NCBI GenBank assembly: GCA_014529385.2
Contig: CM043959.1
Coordinates: 496,001 to 560,000, forward strand
Source of the DNA: Adiantum capillus-veneris
Lineage: Eukaryota > Streptophyta > Polypodiopsida > Polypodiales > Pteridaceae
Reading direction: 5' to 3'
Length of the DNA: 64,000 bases
The translations under genes were made by a program, and so were the position numbers. This document shows, one piece after another, positions 34,000 to 44,382 of the stretch (its first letter is position 1; each line of letters opens with the position of its first letter). The notes beneath the pieces are model-generated. The model was not told where the DNA came from. It searched no databases and was given only the letters and a program-made list of their open reading frames with translations.

Positions 34000-34060
<61 letters not shown>

Positions 34061-34176
34061 GTGTAGCGGTCCTAGTCCACGCTTCCAAGGCTAGGTGGTG
34101 CCCTCATCTCATTTCCCTTGTGGCGCAATGGAGTTTGTTTTGGTGTAGAGGCCGCCATTCCAAATTTCCTTCGTCA
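33938..34176 (+). repeat. 5' LTR of the Tat element
   Basis: Inferred from TG start, CA end (ttcgtca) and the following primer site. It contains a CT microsatellite (34004-34056). No second LTR copy is present, so the boundaries rest on motif only. Confidence 0.55.
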
Positions 34177-34181
34177 TAAAT

Positions 34182-34200
34182 TGGTGCCCCCACTGAGGAG
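34182..34200 (+). promoter_or_regulatory. Putative primer binding site of the Tat element
   Basis: tggtgcccccactgaggag, starting TGG five bases after the LTR end. The tRNA is not assigned. Confidence 0.5.
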
Positions 34201-34318
34201 TTCTCAAGCAGCGCTCTATCAATCCTATGAAGGAAGATCCATCAATTTTCCGAGACTTCCACTATGGTCTCCCCAAGAAGCTCGAGAAAAGAAGCGTCTT
34301 TATCGACAAACGACACGT

Positions 34319-34729
34319 ATGCGGGTAAAGAGAGTTAACTACACACACCCTTCTTTGCTTCAAGGAAAATCTTGTAGTCATCAAGTCCCTAGGTCAAAAA
34401 ATTGTGTTGAGTGCTTTGTGGCTAGTGTGAAGACACTTCCTTTGAAGCCTCAACTTCAGGTGGTGAAAGCACTCTCAAACTCGGGTATTAACAAGTTTTT
34501 GGAGGGGGAGCTACACATCAATGCGGTGCGGTATTGGCAAGAGGCTACATATGGTGATGCACTCCAACTACTACTAGCAAGAAGGCTCAAAGTGGTTGAG
34601 AGGGTAGCCATCGAACCCTATGAACTCTACAAAGCTGAAGATGGTCACACCAAAGCTAGGCTAATCACTGGTGAGCAAATTCTTCGCATCTCTCAAATGG
34701 TGGGATCCAAGAGAGCTCAACTTCAATGA
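34319..34729 (+). CDS. Leader ORF of the Tat element, unknown function
   Basis: An ATG-started ORF of 136 codons upstream of gag; the frame is open from the LTR. The product is basic, with a central segment (LQVVKALSNSGINKFLEGELH) and a C-terminal helical part (YGDALQLLLARRLKVVERVAIEPYELY). I recognise no family. Some Tat-branch elements such as Ogre are known to carry an extra ORF before gag; this may be its counterpart, but I cannot show homology. It ends 33 bp before the sORF-A homologue. Confidence 0.45.
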   Translation: MRVKRVNYTHPSLLQGKSCSHQVPRSKNCVECFVASVKTLPLKPQLQVVKALSNSGINKFLEGELHINAVRYWQEATYGDALQLLLARRLKVVERVAIEPYELYKAEDGHTKARLITGEQILRISQMVGSKRAQLQ

Positions 34730-34762
34730 AGTGCTTCATGGAAGTTTGTAATTAATGCACCA

Positions 34763-34973
34763 ATGAATAATCCCATTTTCTACAACTTTCAATCAGTTCA
34801 AAATATTAGGGTGAATGTGCGCATTGATAGAAAGATTTTTTTTCCAACAAAGATTGGTCTTCTATTTTGGAGCTGAGAGGTTGAGAGAGATATTGCTGTC
34901 CCCTGACCCTATAATATTTCCTATTTTGGAGTATAATGTATCTTTTGATGTTCACATCTTCATCTTGCTTTAA
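34763..34973 (+). pseudogene. sORF-A homologue in the Tat element, frameshifted
   Basis: Starts MNNP like sORF-A of element 1 and keeps the Arg-rich N-terminal half. One extra T in a TTTT run (about 34868-34871) shifts the frame and gives a TGA. Past the shift the LFG..RL..ILLSPDPII pattern and the terminal F-D-V block are recognisable, ending in TAA at 34971-34973, nine bases before the sORF-B homologue. At the nucleotide level it is well diverged from 3836-4054, so the protein similarity is not due to recent copying. Confidence 0.6.
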
Positions 34974-34982
34974 GCATACTCC

Positions 34983-35195
34983 ATGAATCATAGGGATTTA
35001 TATGGACCTTTCCAACCTCTTGCTAGACAAACTGTGCATATAATAGCTAACACAAAGCTTAGGTTCCAAAACATCATAAGGGACTTACTAGGCCCTCGTC
35101 GTCTAGCTGAGATTAATGCATCTATCAATCCATTTATTCTACCCTTAGTAAGATATGATTTGGGCCTAGACGTTTTCATCTTTGTGCTGTATTGA
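34983..35195 (+). CDS. sORF-B homologue in the Tat element, 70 aa
   Basis: An intact 70-codon ORF aligned without gaps to sORF-B of element 1 (about 39 of 70 identical). Conserved blocks are RQ at 15-16, TKL.FQ at 24-29, RL at 40-41, SINPFILP at 47-54, RYD at 57-59 and LDVFIFVL at 62-69. It ends about 20 bp before the first gag ATG. Unknown function. Placement directly before gag, in a different lineage from element 1, suggests a role in the retroelement cycle rather than chance. Confidence 0.65.
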   Translation: MNHRDLYGPFQPLARQTVHIIANTKLRFQNIIRDLLGPRRLAEINASINPFILPLVRYDLGLDVFIFVLY

Positions 35196-35216
35196 GAGGA
35201 AGGCAACCCACTTTTA

Positions 35217-36643
35217 TGATGGCTTTCCCAAATATTTTTGGGCGTAGTGGGGAAAATGTTGGGGATTTTTTGGATAACTTGGAGACGGCAAGTTTCCTTG
35301 TCTCCGGGAGGGATGACGAAGCATTGAAATTGAGAGCTTTTCCTTTGGTGCTCAAAGAAGAAGCTAGGGTATGGTTCCAGGCTCTAGATCCAACCCAAAG
35401 AATTGATTGAGAGGGATTGAAGGTGGCTTTCCTACGAAGATTTCAACGAGCCAATTCGGCAGAAGAACTATGGCAACGGCTTCTGTCCCTTCATCAAGTT
35501 GACCCTCATGGTTATGCAACCTATGAGGAAGGTTTTCTGAAACTTTGGGGGCAATGGTCAGACTCACTAAACCCTGGTGAGCGAGCTCCCAATTGCCTCC
35601 AAAAGGATCGATTTATCTCAGGTTTGTACCCCTTGCTAAGGGAGAAGGTAAAGAGAAAATTTCCAAGTGCTTTTGAAGATGCCTTAAGAATTGCTAGGGA
35701 AAAGAATAGAAAGATTCTCTATCAAGCCCAAGCTGGCCAGCTAGCTTTGGGAGGCAATATCACAACTATGGAAGCTTCTCACATACCTCCAAATGTGCCT
35801 AATGCACCAGACCTCAATAGAGGTCAACAAGAAGATATGCTCCAACAAATAAACAATCTCACAAACCAGCTAGAGGGGTTGAGAGTAAATCTTGTGCAGG
35901 GTGCAAGAAGGCCTATTGAGGGAAATGGTGGGAATCGGCCACCAATGCGACGTCAAGCAAGGGAAATGTTGTGTTACAATTGTGGGGAAATTGGCCACGG
36001 CATGTATAATTGCCCTCATCCCAGAAGATATGACTACCCTATCAGAGGTCCTCAACAACAAGTAAGTCCACCCCGTGCTAGAGCTCAAGCACAAGAGCAA
36101 CCGCAACCTCAAATTTTTCAGCCACCTCGTGCTCAAGCTCAAGCCCCTGCTACTCAACCAAATGTGAGCATCATAAGGATGGAGGAGGTCCTCAAGGGCA
36201 AAAGCAACCAGGAAGAAATAGCTAAAGGGAAGATGAAGATAGATGAAGTGGCTACAATGCCTATCAAACGTGTGCGTGTCCAAGATGAAGTAGGTAAAGA
36301 AACAAGCAAGGATGCAAGCAATGAAGCAAGTACATCTCGGGCAACTAAAGATGAAGCCAAGAAGAGAAAGACCCGTACTAGGTCTCAAATTGACATCTCT
36401 GATTTCCCTATGGGATCTCGGACACAACCTTATGACTTGAAAGCTGATGTGAGTTCTCAAGGACCAAAGATTACTTGGCCACAACTACTTCATATCTCCC
36501 CAAAGCTTCGACGACAATGGTCAAAAATGGTGAGCACGAGGGCAAAGCGAAGTAAGCTAGTAAGTGTAATCAAAGCATATGGTCTCAAGGATATAGTGCC
36601 TTTGGTGGAGCCTCAAATCAAGGGACAACGGATTTTACATTGA
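35217..36643 (+). CDS. Gag of the Tat element
   Basis: From the ATG at 35217 the frame encodes a capsid-like retrotransposon-gag domain (FLDNLETASFLVSGRDDEAL, then RVWFQALDP; after an in-frame TGA at about 35408, FLRRFQRANSAEELWQRLL). A CCHC knuckle CYNCGEIGHGMYNC lies near 35971-36015 with all ligands. A Gln/Pro/Ala-rich linker and Lys-rich tail follow. The single TGA separates two otherwise good halves, so the copy is only lightly damaged. Protease follows in another frame. Confidence 0.78.
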
Positions 36644-37130
36644 CAGTGGAGCAGAGGTTTGTGTCATGACAAAAAAGCTAATGCATCAATTGGGTTTAGA
36701 GGTAATGGAATCATCAAACTTTAGGGCAAAAATGGCCAATAATGTCTCTGTCACTTGTGTGGGTGTAGTGAAAGCTTTGAGAGTTTCTATTTTTGGAATC
36801 ACTACAGAGGTTGATGCTTATGTGATGCCAGTAAAGGGAGAAGGATACCCCCTTATTTTAGGACGACCTTGGCTCATGGGTATAGGAGCTAGGCAAGATT
36901 GGGCAACAGGAGACTTGGAGTTGAGGCCTCGCATGGGTGGCCATAGTCGGAAGGTGGTTTATAACCTAAAGAATGGGCGACAAGAGAACCTTGAACTAGA
37001 GACGCCAGCTGATGAGTGGAGCTTAAGTGGATGCTCCTCATCCATGGACGAGGAAGAGAGTGATAGCACTCTCGAAGTCATGGGCGTCACCATAAAGGAA
37101 ACTACCTCATCAGAAGACAACCCAAGGATC
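36625..37130 (+). CDS. Aspartic protease of the Tat element
   Basis: YIDSGAEVCVM (about 36636-36668) carries the catalytic D-S-G; the second conserved block is YPLILGRPWLMGIGA near 36847. The frame differs from gag (+1) and from RT, so expression would need shifts, or indels have occurred. The tail is acidic (SSSMDEEESDS). Confidence 0.72.
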
Positions 37131-37141
37131 CAAATGACAAT

Positions 37142-39315
37142 GTGTGGGATGCCAGCCTAGAGGAGATGTTATCCAAGGATATAAAGGAAGAAGAAAAGGA
37201 GGGTTATGTAAATGTTCTCAAGAAGCATGCATCATTGTTTATTTCTGATTACACTCACATTACAGGTGTCACTGCAGTGAAGCATCATATCCATCTAAAA
37301 GAAGGGAGCAAGCCAGTAGTACAAAAACTAAGAAGATTAGGATTTGTGCAACAAAATGCACTGTTGTTTGAGGTGAAGAGACTCTTAGAAGCAGGATTCA
37401 TATACCCAGTAGAAGATTCAGAATGGGTCTCCCCAGTAGTGGTGAGGCCAAAGAAGAATGGTACATGGCGAGTGTGCGTGGATTACAAGCCACTAAATGC
37501 TGCAACAAAGAGGGACAACTTCCCTCTCCCATTTCAAGATGAGATTCTAAATGAAGTAGCAGGACATGAGAGATACACAGTGTGTGATGGCTACTCTGGC
37601 TACTTTCAAATACGCATTGCAGAGGAGGACCAGAAAAAGACTACTTTCATCACACCATGGGGATGTTTTGCATTTCGAGTCATGCCTTTTGGTCTCACCA
37701 ACGCTCCAGCCACCTTTCAACGATTCATGAACATGGTCTTCCAACCTTACTTTGGTAAGTCCATAAGGGTTTTTATAGATGACTTTTGTATTTACAGCTC
37801 CAAAAGTATGCATCTTGGCAAGATTGATGAAGGATTTACTCGTTTAGCTAAGCTGGGTGGACAACTAAACAAGGACAAATGTCACATTGGGGAAAGCAAG
37901 GTTACACTATTAGGGCATGTAGTGTCCATTGATGAAATCGAGGTGGATCCTGAAAAGATAGAAACATTGCTAAATCTACCTTCCCCAACTTCCATCAAAC
38001 AATTAATCTCCTTCTTGCAAAAGCTAAGATATTTGAGTAGATTCATACACTTACTCTCCCAAGTGATATTTCCTCTACAACAGCTGATTCGTCAAGAGAC
38101 GCTTGTTTGGAGTGAAGAAAGTGAAGGGCATTTTAGAGAGATTAAAAAAATGTTAGGGTCACTCCCTGTAATCCTCCAACCTTGTTGGGAAGAAACATTC
38201 TTTGTAAACCCTAGTGTGGGAGAAGAAGCCATTGGTGCTGCCCTCCTACAAAAAGATCCAAAAACCTCCTTTATGAGGCCTGTGTATTTTGCTAGCCGCC
38301 TCATGGAAAACACAGAGAAGGCCTACACCCTGATGGAACAGCTAGTGTTAGCTCTCATGTTTGCGGTAACCAAATTTCGGCCATACTTGCTGCCGAAGAG
38401 GTTTGTAATTATCACTGTGGAGGATATGTTTCCCTATGCACTACAACATATGGAAATCTCTGACAAAATAGCAAAGTGGGTGGTGCGACTTCAAGAGTTT
38501 GATTATACAATACAGGTTGAAAGAACAACTCGAGCATGCTTAGCCGACATTTTAACAAACAAGTGCTATGAAAAAGTTTTCCATTTGAAGAGAAAGGAAC
38601 TTCCACCACCTCCAGCTCTAGAGGTTTTGGTCAATGCTTATAGCCTCTACTTTGATGGAGCATACAAGAGGACCAAGGATAAGGCAGCTGCAGGCATCGT
38701 GGTCTTATCCCCATTGGGAGAGAGGATCCATGGTGAAGGGATCACTCTAGAAGATGTCCACTCCAACAATGAAGCAGAATATCATGCTCTAATTCATGGC
38801 CTTTGTTGGTGCCTCGATAATTCAATTAAGAGATTAAACGCTTTTGGTGACTCCATGCTTTTGGTAAGGCAAATGCAAGGTACATGGGCTTGCAAAAATG
38901 CCCGTCTCTCTACTAAAATGAGAGAAGCAAAAGCTCTTATGAGGAGATTTAGGGAGGCACAAGTACATCATGTGCCAAGAGACCAGAACAAGGATGCAGA
39001 CCACCTAGCATCATCAAAGTTAAATGAGTCAATAGTGGGAGCAGTGGCCATCAAACTTCCACTTCAGCAAGGCAAGCAGGACTTGGAAGATATTATGCAC
39101 ATTCTGGAGCAAGGAGAGGCTCCTAAACACTTGAATGCAGGGGAAAGGCGATGGTTAGCTAGGAAGGCTACCAGGTATCGCATAGTAAATGATGACTTGT
39201 ATTGTCTTGGTAAGGATGGTGTGCTTAGGAGAGTTCCTTTGAAGAGTGAAATTGAAGAGATTTTAAAAGCTTTTCACGATGATATGTGCGGAGGACACTT
39301 TGCACACGACGTCAC
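37142..39315 (+). CDS. Reverse transcriptase, RNase H, second RNase H and start of integrase (Tat pol)
   Basis: One open frame of over 720 codons. RT (residues about 40-260) has [42 protein letters not shown] and the active site VFIDDFCIYS. The first RNase H follows (residues about 335-450), lacking some canonical residues as in Tat elements. The second, archaeal-type RNase H (about 500-620) keeps the acidic set: FDGAY, NNEAEYHAL, FGDSMLL and RDQNKDADHLA. The integrase zinc-binding start (FHDDMCGGHFAHD) is cut at 39315. The last few codons of the frame, to 39346, belong to the adjoining chromovirus segment. Confidence 0.85.
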
Positions 39316-40320
39316 TAGTCTTCCCAATTGGTTTGCTTCTTGCTAACGTATGCTCATAGCATATCCTCTAGCACTTGATTAACTCTTTCTGTTTGACCAT
39401 CCATTTCTGGATGATCAGCCGTACTTAGATTAAGTTTAGTTTCCAACTTTTGGAACACAGCTCTTTAGAAATGATTATCAAACTTTTAATCTTTGTCACT
39501 AATGATACTAGCTGGAAGATCGTAGAGTTTATATATATGCTCTACAAATAGCCGTGCTAATTCCAGTGCCTTAACGGTAGTCTTAGTGGGAATGAATCGA
39601 TCCATCTTTGTGAGACGGTCTAAAATTACCCAAGTGGCATCATGGCCACAATTTGTAGTAGGTAGTCCTACTAAAAAATCCATAGAGATACTCTCCCACT
39701 TACCTTCTGGAATCTCTAAAGGATGTTAAAGGCCACCTACCTTGAGGTGCTCTGCCTTATTAACTTGGCATTTTTGGCAGTTTAGTACTTACTCTTGAAC
39801 ATCATGATGTAAGCCCGGCCAATAAAATTGTCATCGAACTAAGGCATACGTCTTACGAATACTTGAATGACCAGCACTTGGACTATTGTGACACTCAAAT
39901 AAAATTTGGCACTTAGTGTCTGAGTCCTTTGGCACACATACTCTACCTTTGTGGAGTAAGTAGCCATCATCAATGGAAAAATTCTTCCATCGCTTAAGCT
40001 CTTCCTAAGTAGGGGTGGAGCTCTGTGTGTTGGAGTTTCTATCTGCGCGTACAGAGAAATGTTGATCTGGCTGTTCCGAGACATGTGAGTGTGAGGGATC
40101 CCTTTTTAAAACTGCACTCCGCACTTTAGCATATGATTGATCTTGTGCACACTTGCCACGTAATGACTCCAAAAATCCACTCTTTAGTTCCGTGAAAGCA
40201 AGTGAATTAATCTGAGGCATCTGACTTAGTGCATCCGCTACTACATTATATCGCCCCTTGCGATATCATAGCTTACAATCATAATCTTGAAGGATTTTTG
40301 CCCATCTAGCTTTATGGCCC
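39316..40320 (-). pseudogene. Integrase part of chromovirus, right copy
   Basis: Second copy of 31928-32880. It keeps WVILDRLTKMDRFIP and SIISDKD (39486-39683). The Glu-containing part of the core and the chromodomain are absent because the copy ends at 39316. Confidence 0.75.
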
Positions 40321-40600
40321 TTCAATTATGTTTCAGTAGTAAACCATTTGATACTCTCATGGTCAAAAACTACTTCAAACTCGGCACCATATAAGAAGTG
40401 TCGCCATTTTTGTAGAGCGTGAATTATGGCATAGAGCTCTCTCTCATAAACAAAATAATTCTGTTGAGCTCTATCTAATTTTTTACTTTCAAAGGCTATA
40501 GGTCTTCCCTCCTGGAGAAGTACCGCAGGAACGGCTTTATCACTAGCATCAGTCTCTACCACAAATGGCTTAAGTGGGTCGACCATTGCTAGGGAGCAGT
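40321..40600 (-). pseudogene. RNase H of chromovirus, right copy
   Basis: VETDASDKAVPAVLLQEG and FESKKLDRAQQNY are present; near-identical to 32878-33190. Confidence 0.75.
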
Positions 40601-41460
40601 GGCTATAGCTACCTTGAGCTGTTCAAAATTGTTTTTTTGGGCTTCTTCTCAAGAAAAGGTCTTACCTTGTGCTTTAAGTTGATCCGTCATAGGAACAATG
40701 ATTTTGGCATAGTCACGGATATACTGTCGATAAAATCCAGCCATGCCTAAAAATATTTGAAGCTCCTCAACCGTGTTGGGATGTGGCCATGGAAGAATGG
40801 CAGCGACTTTGTCAGTGTCCATCTTGATGCCAGAATAAGAGATCACATGACCGAGGTAATGTATCTCTATTTTAAAGAAATCACACTTGCTTTAGCATAA
40901 AGCGCGTGAGCTCGTAGTAGCTGTTCAAACACTAATTGTAAGTGTTCTATGTGTTCATCTTCAGTCTTACTATAAATGAGAATGTCATCAAGGAAAACCA
41001 CAACAAATTTTCCAAGATAAGGACGTAAGACACTATCCATGAGTGTCATAAATGTATCTGGAGCATTGGTTAGACCAAAAGGCATAACCAAAAATTCAAA
41101 ATGCCAGAACCATGTTCTAAAGGCAGTTTTGGAGATATCTTGCAATAGGATACGTACTTGGTGGTATCTTGAACAAAGATCTATCTTTCTATAGTATCTT
41201 GCCCCATGGAGTTGATCAAACAACTCATCCACTCGAGGTAGAGGATACTTGTTCTTGATGGTTATCGCATTGAATTCGTGATAATCTACGCACATGCCCA
41301 TAGTAACATCTTTCTTTTTTTACCAATAGAATTGGTGATGCCCAAGGCGAAGTGCTAGGTCTAATGAAACCACGGGCGAGGTAGTCAGCCAAGTGACTCT
41401 CAACCTCCTTGGCTTCTTTAGCACTCATACGATAAGGTGGTTTACTCACCTATTTAGTGC
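40601..41460 (-). pseudogene. Reverse transcriptase of chromovirus, right copy
   Basis: Includes the fingers missing from the left copy ([23 protein letters not shown]), the palm with [11 protein letters not shown] and the thumb. A one-base loss in an A-run near 41315 and a 4-bp deletion near 40894 shift the frame. Confidence 0.8.
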
Positions 41461-41799
41461 CTGGCAAGACATCTATGCCATGCTGCTGCACATCACATGT
41501 AGGGGTAAACCCGGTGGTAAATCACTTGAGAACACATCACTATACTTCGTGAGTAAGTGAGTTAGATTTTTCCGTGCAAAAGGAGAAAGTAAACTAGAGT
41601 TATGCTGGGATGGAGAATCTTATAATTCCTATGATGTTTGTTTTACAACAGTTGCACGTTGCTCTATAGAATTAAAATTGAGAGCACTTTGCTCGTTAGA
41701 TTTGTTAACACTTTCTTTACCAGTAGAATTCATTGCACTTTGCATACCATTACTAGAATTCACCGCACTTTTCTCTTGATAATTCACAAGACTTGGATA

Positions 41800-42380
41800 C
41801 ATGCAGTAACACAAAAAGACTTTATCTATAAAATTTTCTTTCTGCCAAAATAGAAAGCTCGTCTGTACATATAATAGGTGCAGATGGTATATTTTTCTCA
41901 CCAAGCAAAAGCACATGTTTACCATTGGCCATAAAGGATAAGGAGTTGTGTTCATAACTAGTGTGCAATGTGTTTCCTAAACCATGCAGCAACTCCCGTC
42001 CTAAAACTACATCAACACGGTCCATGTTCATAACTTAGAAGTCAAGGGTCATCGTATGATCTTGAACAATAATCTCAACCCCTTGAACTACCGTGTCCCA
42101 TACTTCTTTATCATTCCCAGACATCTGCTCCACCACATACTTGTGAGAGTAGGGAGTCTGTGTAAGCTTCAATTTCTTGACCAACTTATAGTTAAAGAAG
42201 TTATGAGTTGCACCATCATCCACTAAAATACAAACACGTTGTTCGTTAATAGTGCCATGCATGCGAATCAAATAATGGGGGCCAAAGGTGGGTTGCCACA
42301 TTGAAGCAAGCACACAACACTTGTGATTTTCTTCTATTTGAAGAACCTCTACAGCACAATATTTAGGAGATGAATCTAAT
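41800..42380 (-). pseudogene. Protease of chromovirus
   Basis: CILVDDGATHNFFN (about 42195-42240) holds the catalytic Asp with D-D-G in place of D-S-G. The second block VDVVLGRELLHGLG lies near 42000, after a stop. The segment 41461-41800 contains the poorly conserved link to RT. Confidence 0.65.
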
Positions 42381-43544
42381 GTGAGTTGTTGCACCATTTG
42401 CATGGCCTTTTCTTTGCCTTGCAAAAGAGGAAAATCTTTCTTGTTATGTTGGTCTGAAAGACATATAAAACACAAATTGTGTTTCTTTGCACGCTCAAAA
42501 TCAGCAGTGTTGTTGAGAGACCCACGTGGAGTATCTCGTGATTTCTTAGGCTTCTTAGCCTCTTGTGGGCATGGAGAGGTAGATTGTCTCTTATTCCTCT
42601 TGGAACATGTGGGAGATCTACCTCGCCATTGGCTCTTAGCAAAAGTATTCTTAGAGTAGGGACCATTTCCTTTCCTGTCTTGGTCATCAGCATATCTTTG
42701 CGCATGACTGATGGCTTCTTCCAAAGTTTTTGGATGTTGGGTCTTAACATGAAGACGATAGTCTTTGTCAAGACCCCTATTAAAACCCCGTATCTTTTGG
42801 AATTCATCTAGACCTTCTAGTTTTAATATGATTTCCCGATACTTTGAAAGGTACTATGTGAGAGAGAGGCCAAAAATGTGGCATGCATCCCATGCTAACC
42901 AATTCTTATCTTCTTCATTGGATTCCAAAAACTCTTTGGAGAAAGAAGCTTGAAACGCAGGCCAAGATGGAGGACAAGCATCTGCTGGAAATGTCATCCA
43001 CCACTTATAGGCCTTGCCTTTAAGAGATAGACTTGTTTCCACAACCATCTTTATATCCGGGGTGTGTCTCAATCTATGAATATCACTCCATTTGTGTAAG
43101 AACGTATTGACCGCATCCTTGTTGTGATCATGCTCTTCCCCGTGAAACTGAGGAATGGTGATATTCTTAAGTAATGCATTACTACCTTCTGCATCTTTTT
43201 CCTTTTGTAGTACTTGTCTCTTGGACTCCTTGAGTCGTGCGAGCTTGGTTCCCTTGAACCGTGCCACTTGTGGCTCCTTGAGTCGTCTATGAATTCATAA
43301 ATTTCACAAGTAACTCCATAAGATTGGTAACATTTGCATTGAGTGCAGAGAGGTTGCTTTCAAGTACGCTTTGGTGATGTTCCAAAGTCTTGAAAAAAGC
43401 CATATCTACAAGCCCATGATCTCTTAGATCATCATCATCATGCATATTAGTGTCACTAGCACCCGTGGTGCCCTGATTTTGATCTACGTGCTCAAAATCA
43501 AACGTGTGTGTAGGTGGGATATCCTCACTGGCCATGGTAAACAC
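42381..43544 (-). pseudogene. gag of chromovirus
   Basis: Minus-strand start MASEDIPPTHTFDF near 43535. The retrotransposon-gag core is at 42860-43267 (ITIPQFHGEEHDHNKDAV, KAYKWWMTFP, FSKEFLESNEED). A basic stretch and a zinc knuckle CFICLSDQHNKKDF follow; the last ligand is Phe in place of Cys. Stops and shifts are present. Confidence 0.72.
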
Positions 43545-44382
43545 ACACTAATGCAAAGAGAGAAAAAAAACGACAACTTGTACCTTGAGAAATTGAAGTC
43601 TTTGTGTTTTGTATGCTCCGAAATTTGTGTTGTATGTGAACCTCGCCTTGCGAGAATTTGAGCGCTTCACTTGTTGTTCGTTGTAAGAACACCTTTGATG
43701 CTTCTTCACAAAAACTCGTGGTTTTTGTGAAGGGTTTTCTTCACTTTGAAGCTACCTCCTTGAGGAAAAAAGAATTTTTGGAGGAAAATTTGCCTTCCTC
43801 CAAGAAGTGAAAAGGAAGGGTGAAGCTACTTCCTTCAAGTTTGAAGCTTTCCCTTTCCTTCTAGTTTTCCTTTCAACACAAGTAGAATATCTTTCCTTAT
43901 TATACACAACAAGGGCCAATAGCTTGATGTTAAAGTGTTGGCCTCTCACCCTCATGGGGTGGGTTCAACCCTCCTTCATGCAAGGGTTAAGTGCGCCTTC
44001 CTACGCTCGCAACCAACAGTCCCAACGGAAGCCTTCGGAGCCTCGATGCCTTCGAGTTTGCCTTGGTCACCTGCTGTGGAGGGTGGCCGCGGTCAGCTGT
44101 CGTTGTTTTCCACTCGTTGCTCGCATAGAAAATGGTCTCTACCTTCTTTTTGCTGCACAGCAGAGACGTCACTGTCTGCGGAACACGGGAGAGAAGCAGA
44201 GTGTCATGCGCACATGCAAGCCGCTTTTAGCCTGCTCCCAAAAATAGCTCGGATACCGGTGAAAGGGCGGTGGTAATGCGTGTGCTAGTTTCCACCCAAC
44301 CGTGCTATCTTATAGCCTCCCCCTAGCGTACACACTGTCCGGTCATGCCAATGGCCTTGCCCATAGGACCCATGTCCTTACA
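43545..44382 (-). repeat. 5' LTR and leader of chromovirus
   Basis: The outer boundary at 44382 (minus-strand TGTAAGGACATGGG) is supported by the match to 31018-31137. A minus-strand TATA-like tgtataataagg lies at about 43898-43909. The inner LTR end and primer site could not be located, so the length is uncertain. Confidence 0.5.
43917..43990 (+). repeat. tRNA-like (SINE-head-like) segment
   Basis: tagcttgatgttaaagtg resembles a pol III A box, and gggttcaaccc about 35 bp later is a perfect B-box core. The spacing fits a tRNA-derived SINE head. No tail or target duplication was identified, and it lies inside the LTR region. Confidence 0.35.

Larger units (their letters stand above)
33938..39315 (+). 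mobile_element. Tat-lineage Ty3/gypsy element, 3' truncated
   Basis: Begins with TGTTGGGGGTC and a short LTR (33938-34176), then a primer site, a leader ORF, the small ORF pair, gag, protease, RT, RNase H, a second RNase H and the start of integrase. A second RNase H after the first is diagnostic of the Tat branch. It stops abruptly at 39315 within the integrase zinc region; there is no 3' LTR. It lies between two near-identical 2-kb chromovirus segments. Confidence 0.85.
39316..44382 (-). mobile_element. Chromovirus, right (5') part
   Basis: Minus-strand copy with 5' LTR outer end at 44382, gag, protease, RT, RNase H and the first part of integrase. It starts at exactly the point where the left copy's duplicated segment starts (31928), and is uninterrupted across the Tat insertion point. 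Identity to the left copy over 2 kb is about 98 percent by eye, with changes spread along the segment. Confidence 0.82.

Noticed and set aside
35870-36484. 204-codon minus-strand ORF
   Set aside because: It lies antisense to the Tat gag, has no motif and is a shadow of that coding frame.
37142-39315. Pararetrovirus origin for the RT-RNase H reading frame
   Set aside because: The second RNase H, the gag knuckle and protease arrangement, the LTR and primer site all fit Tat-lineage Ty3/gypsy; no movement or coat-protein domain is seen.
39316-39346. End of the long Tat pol frame
   Set aside because: The last codons read into the adjoining chromovirus segment and are not part of the Tat protein.
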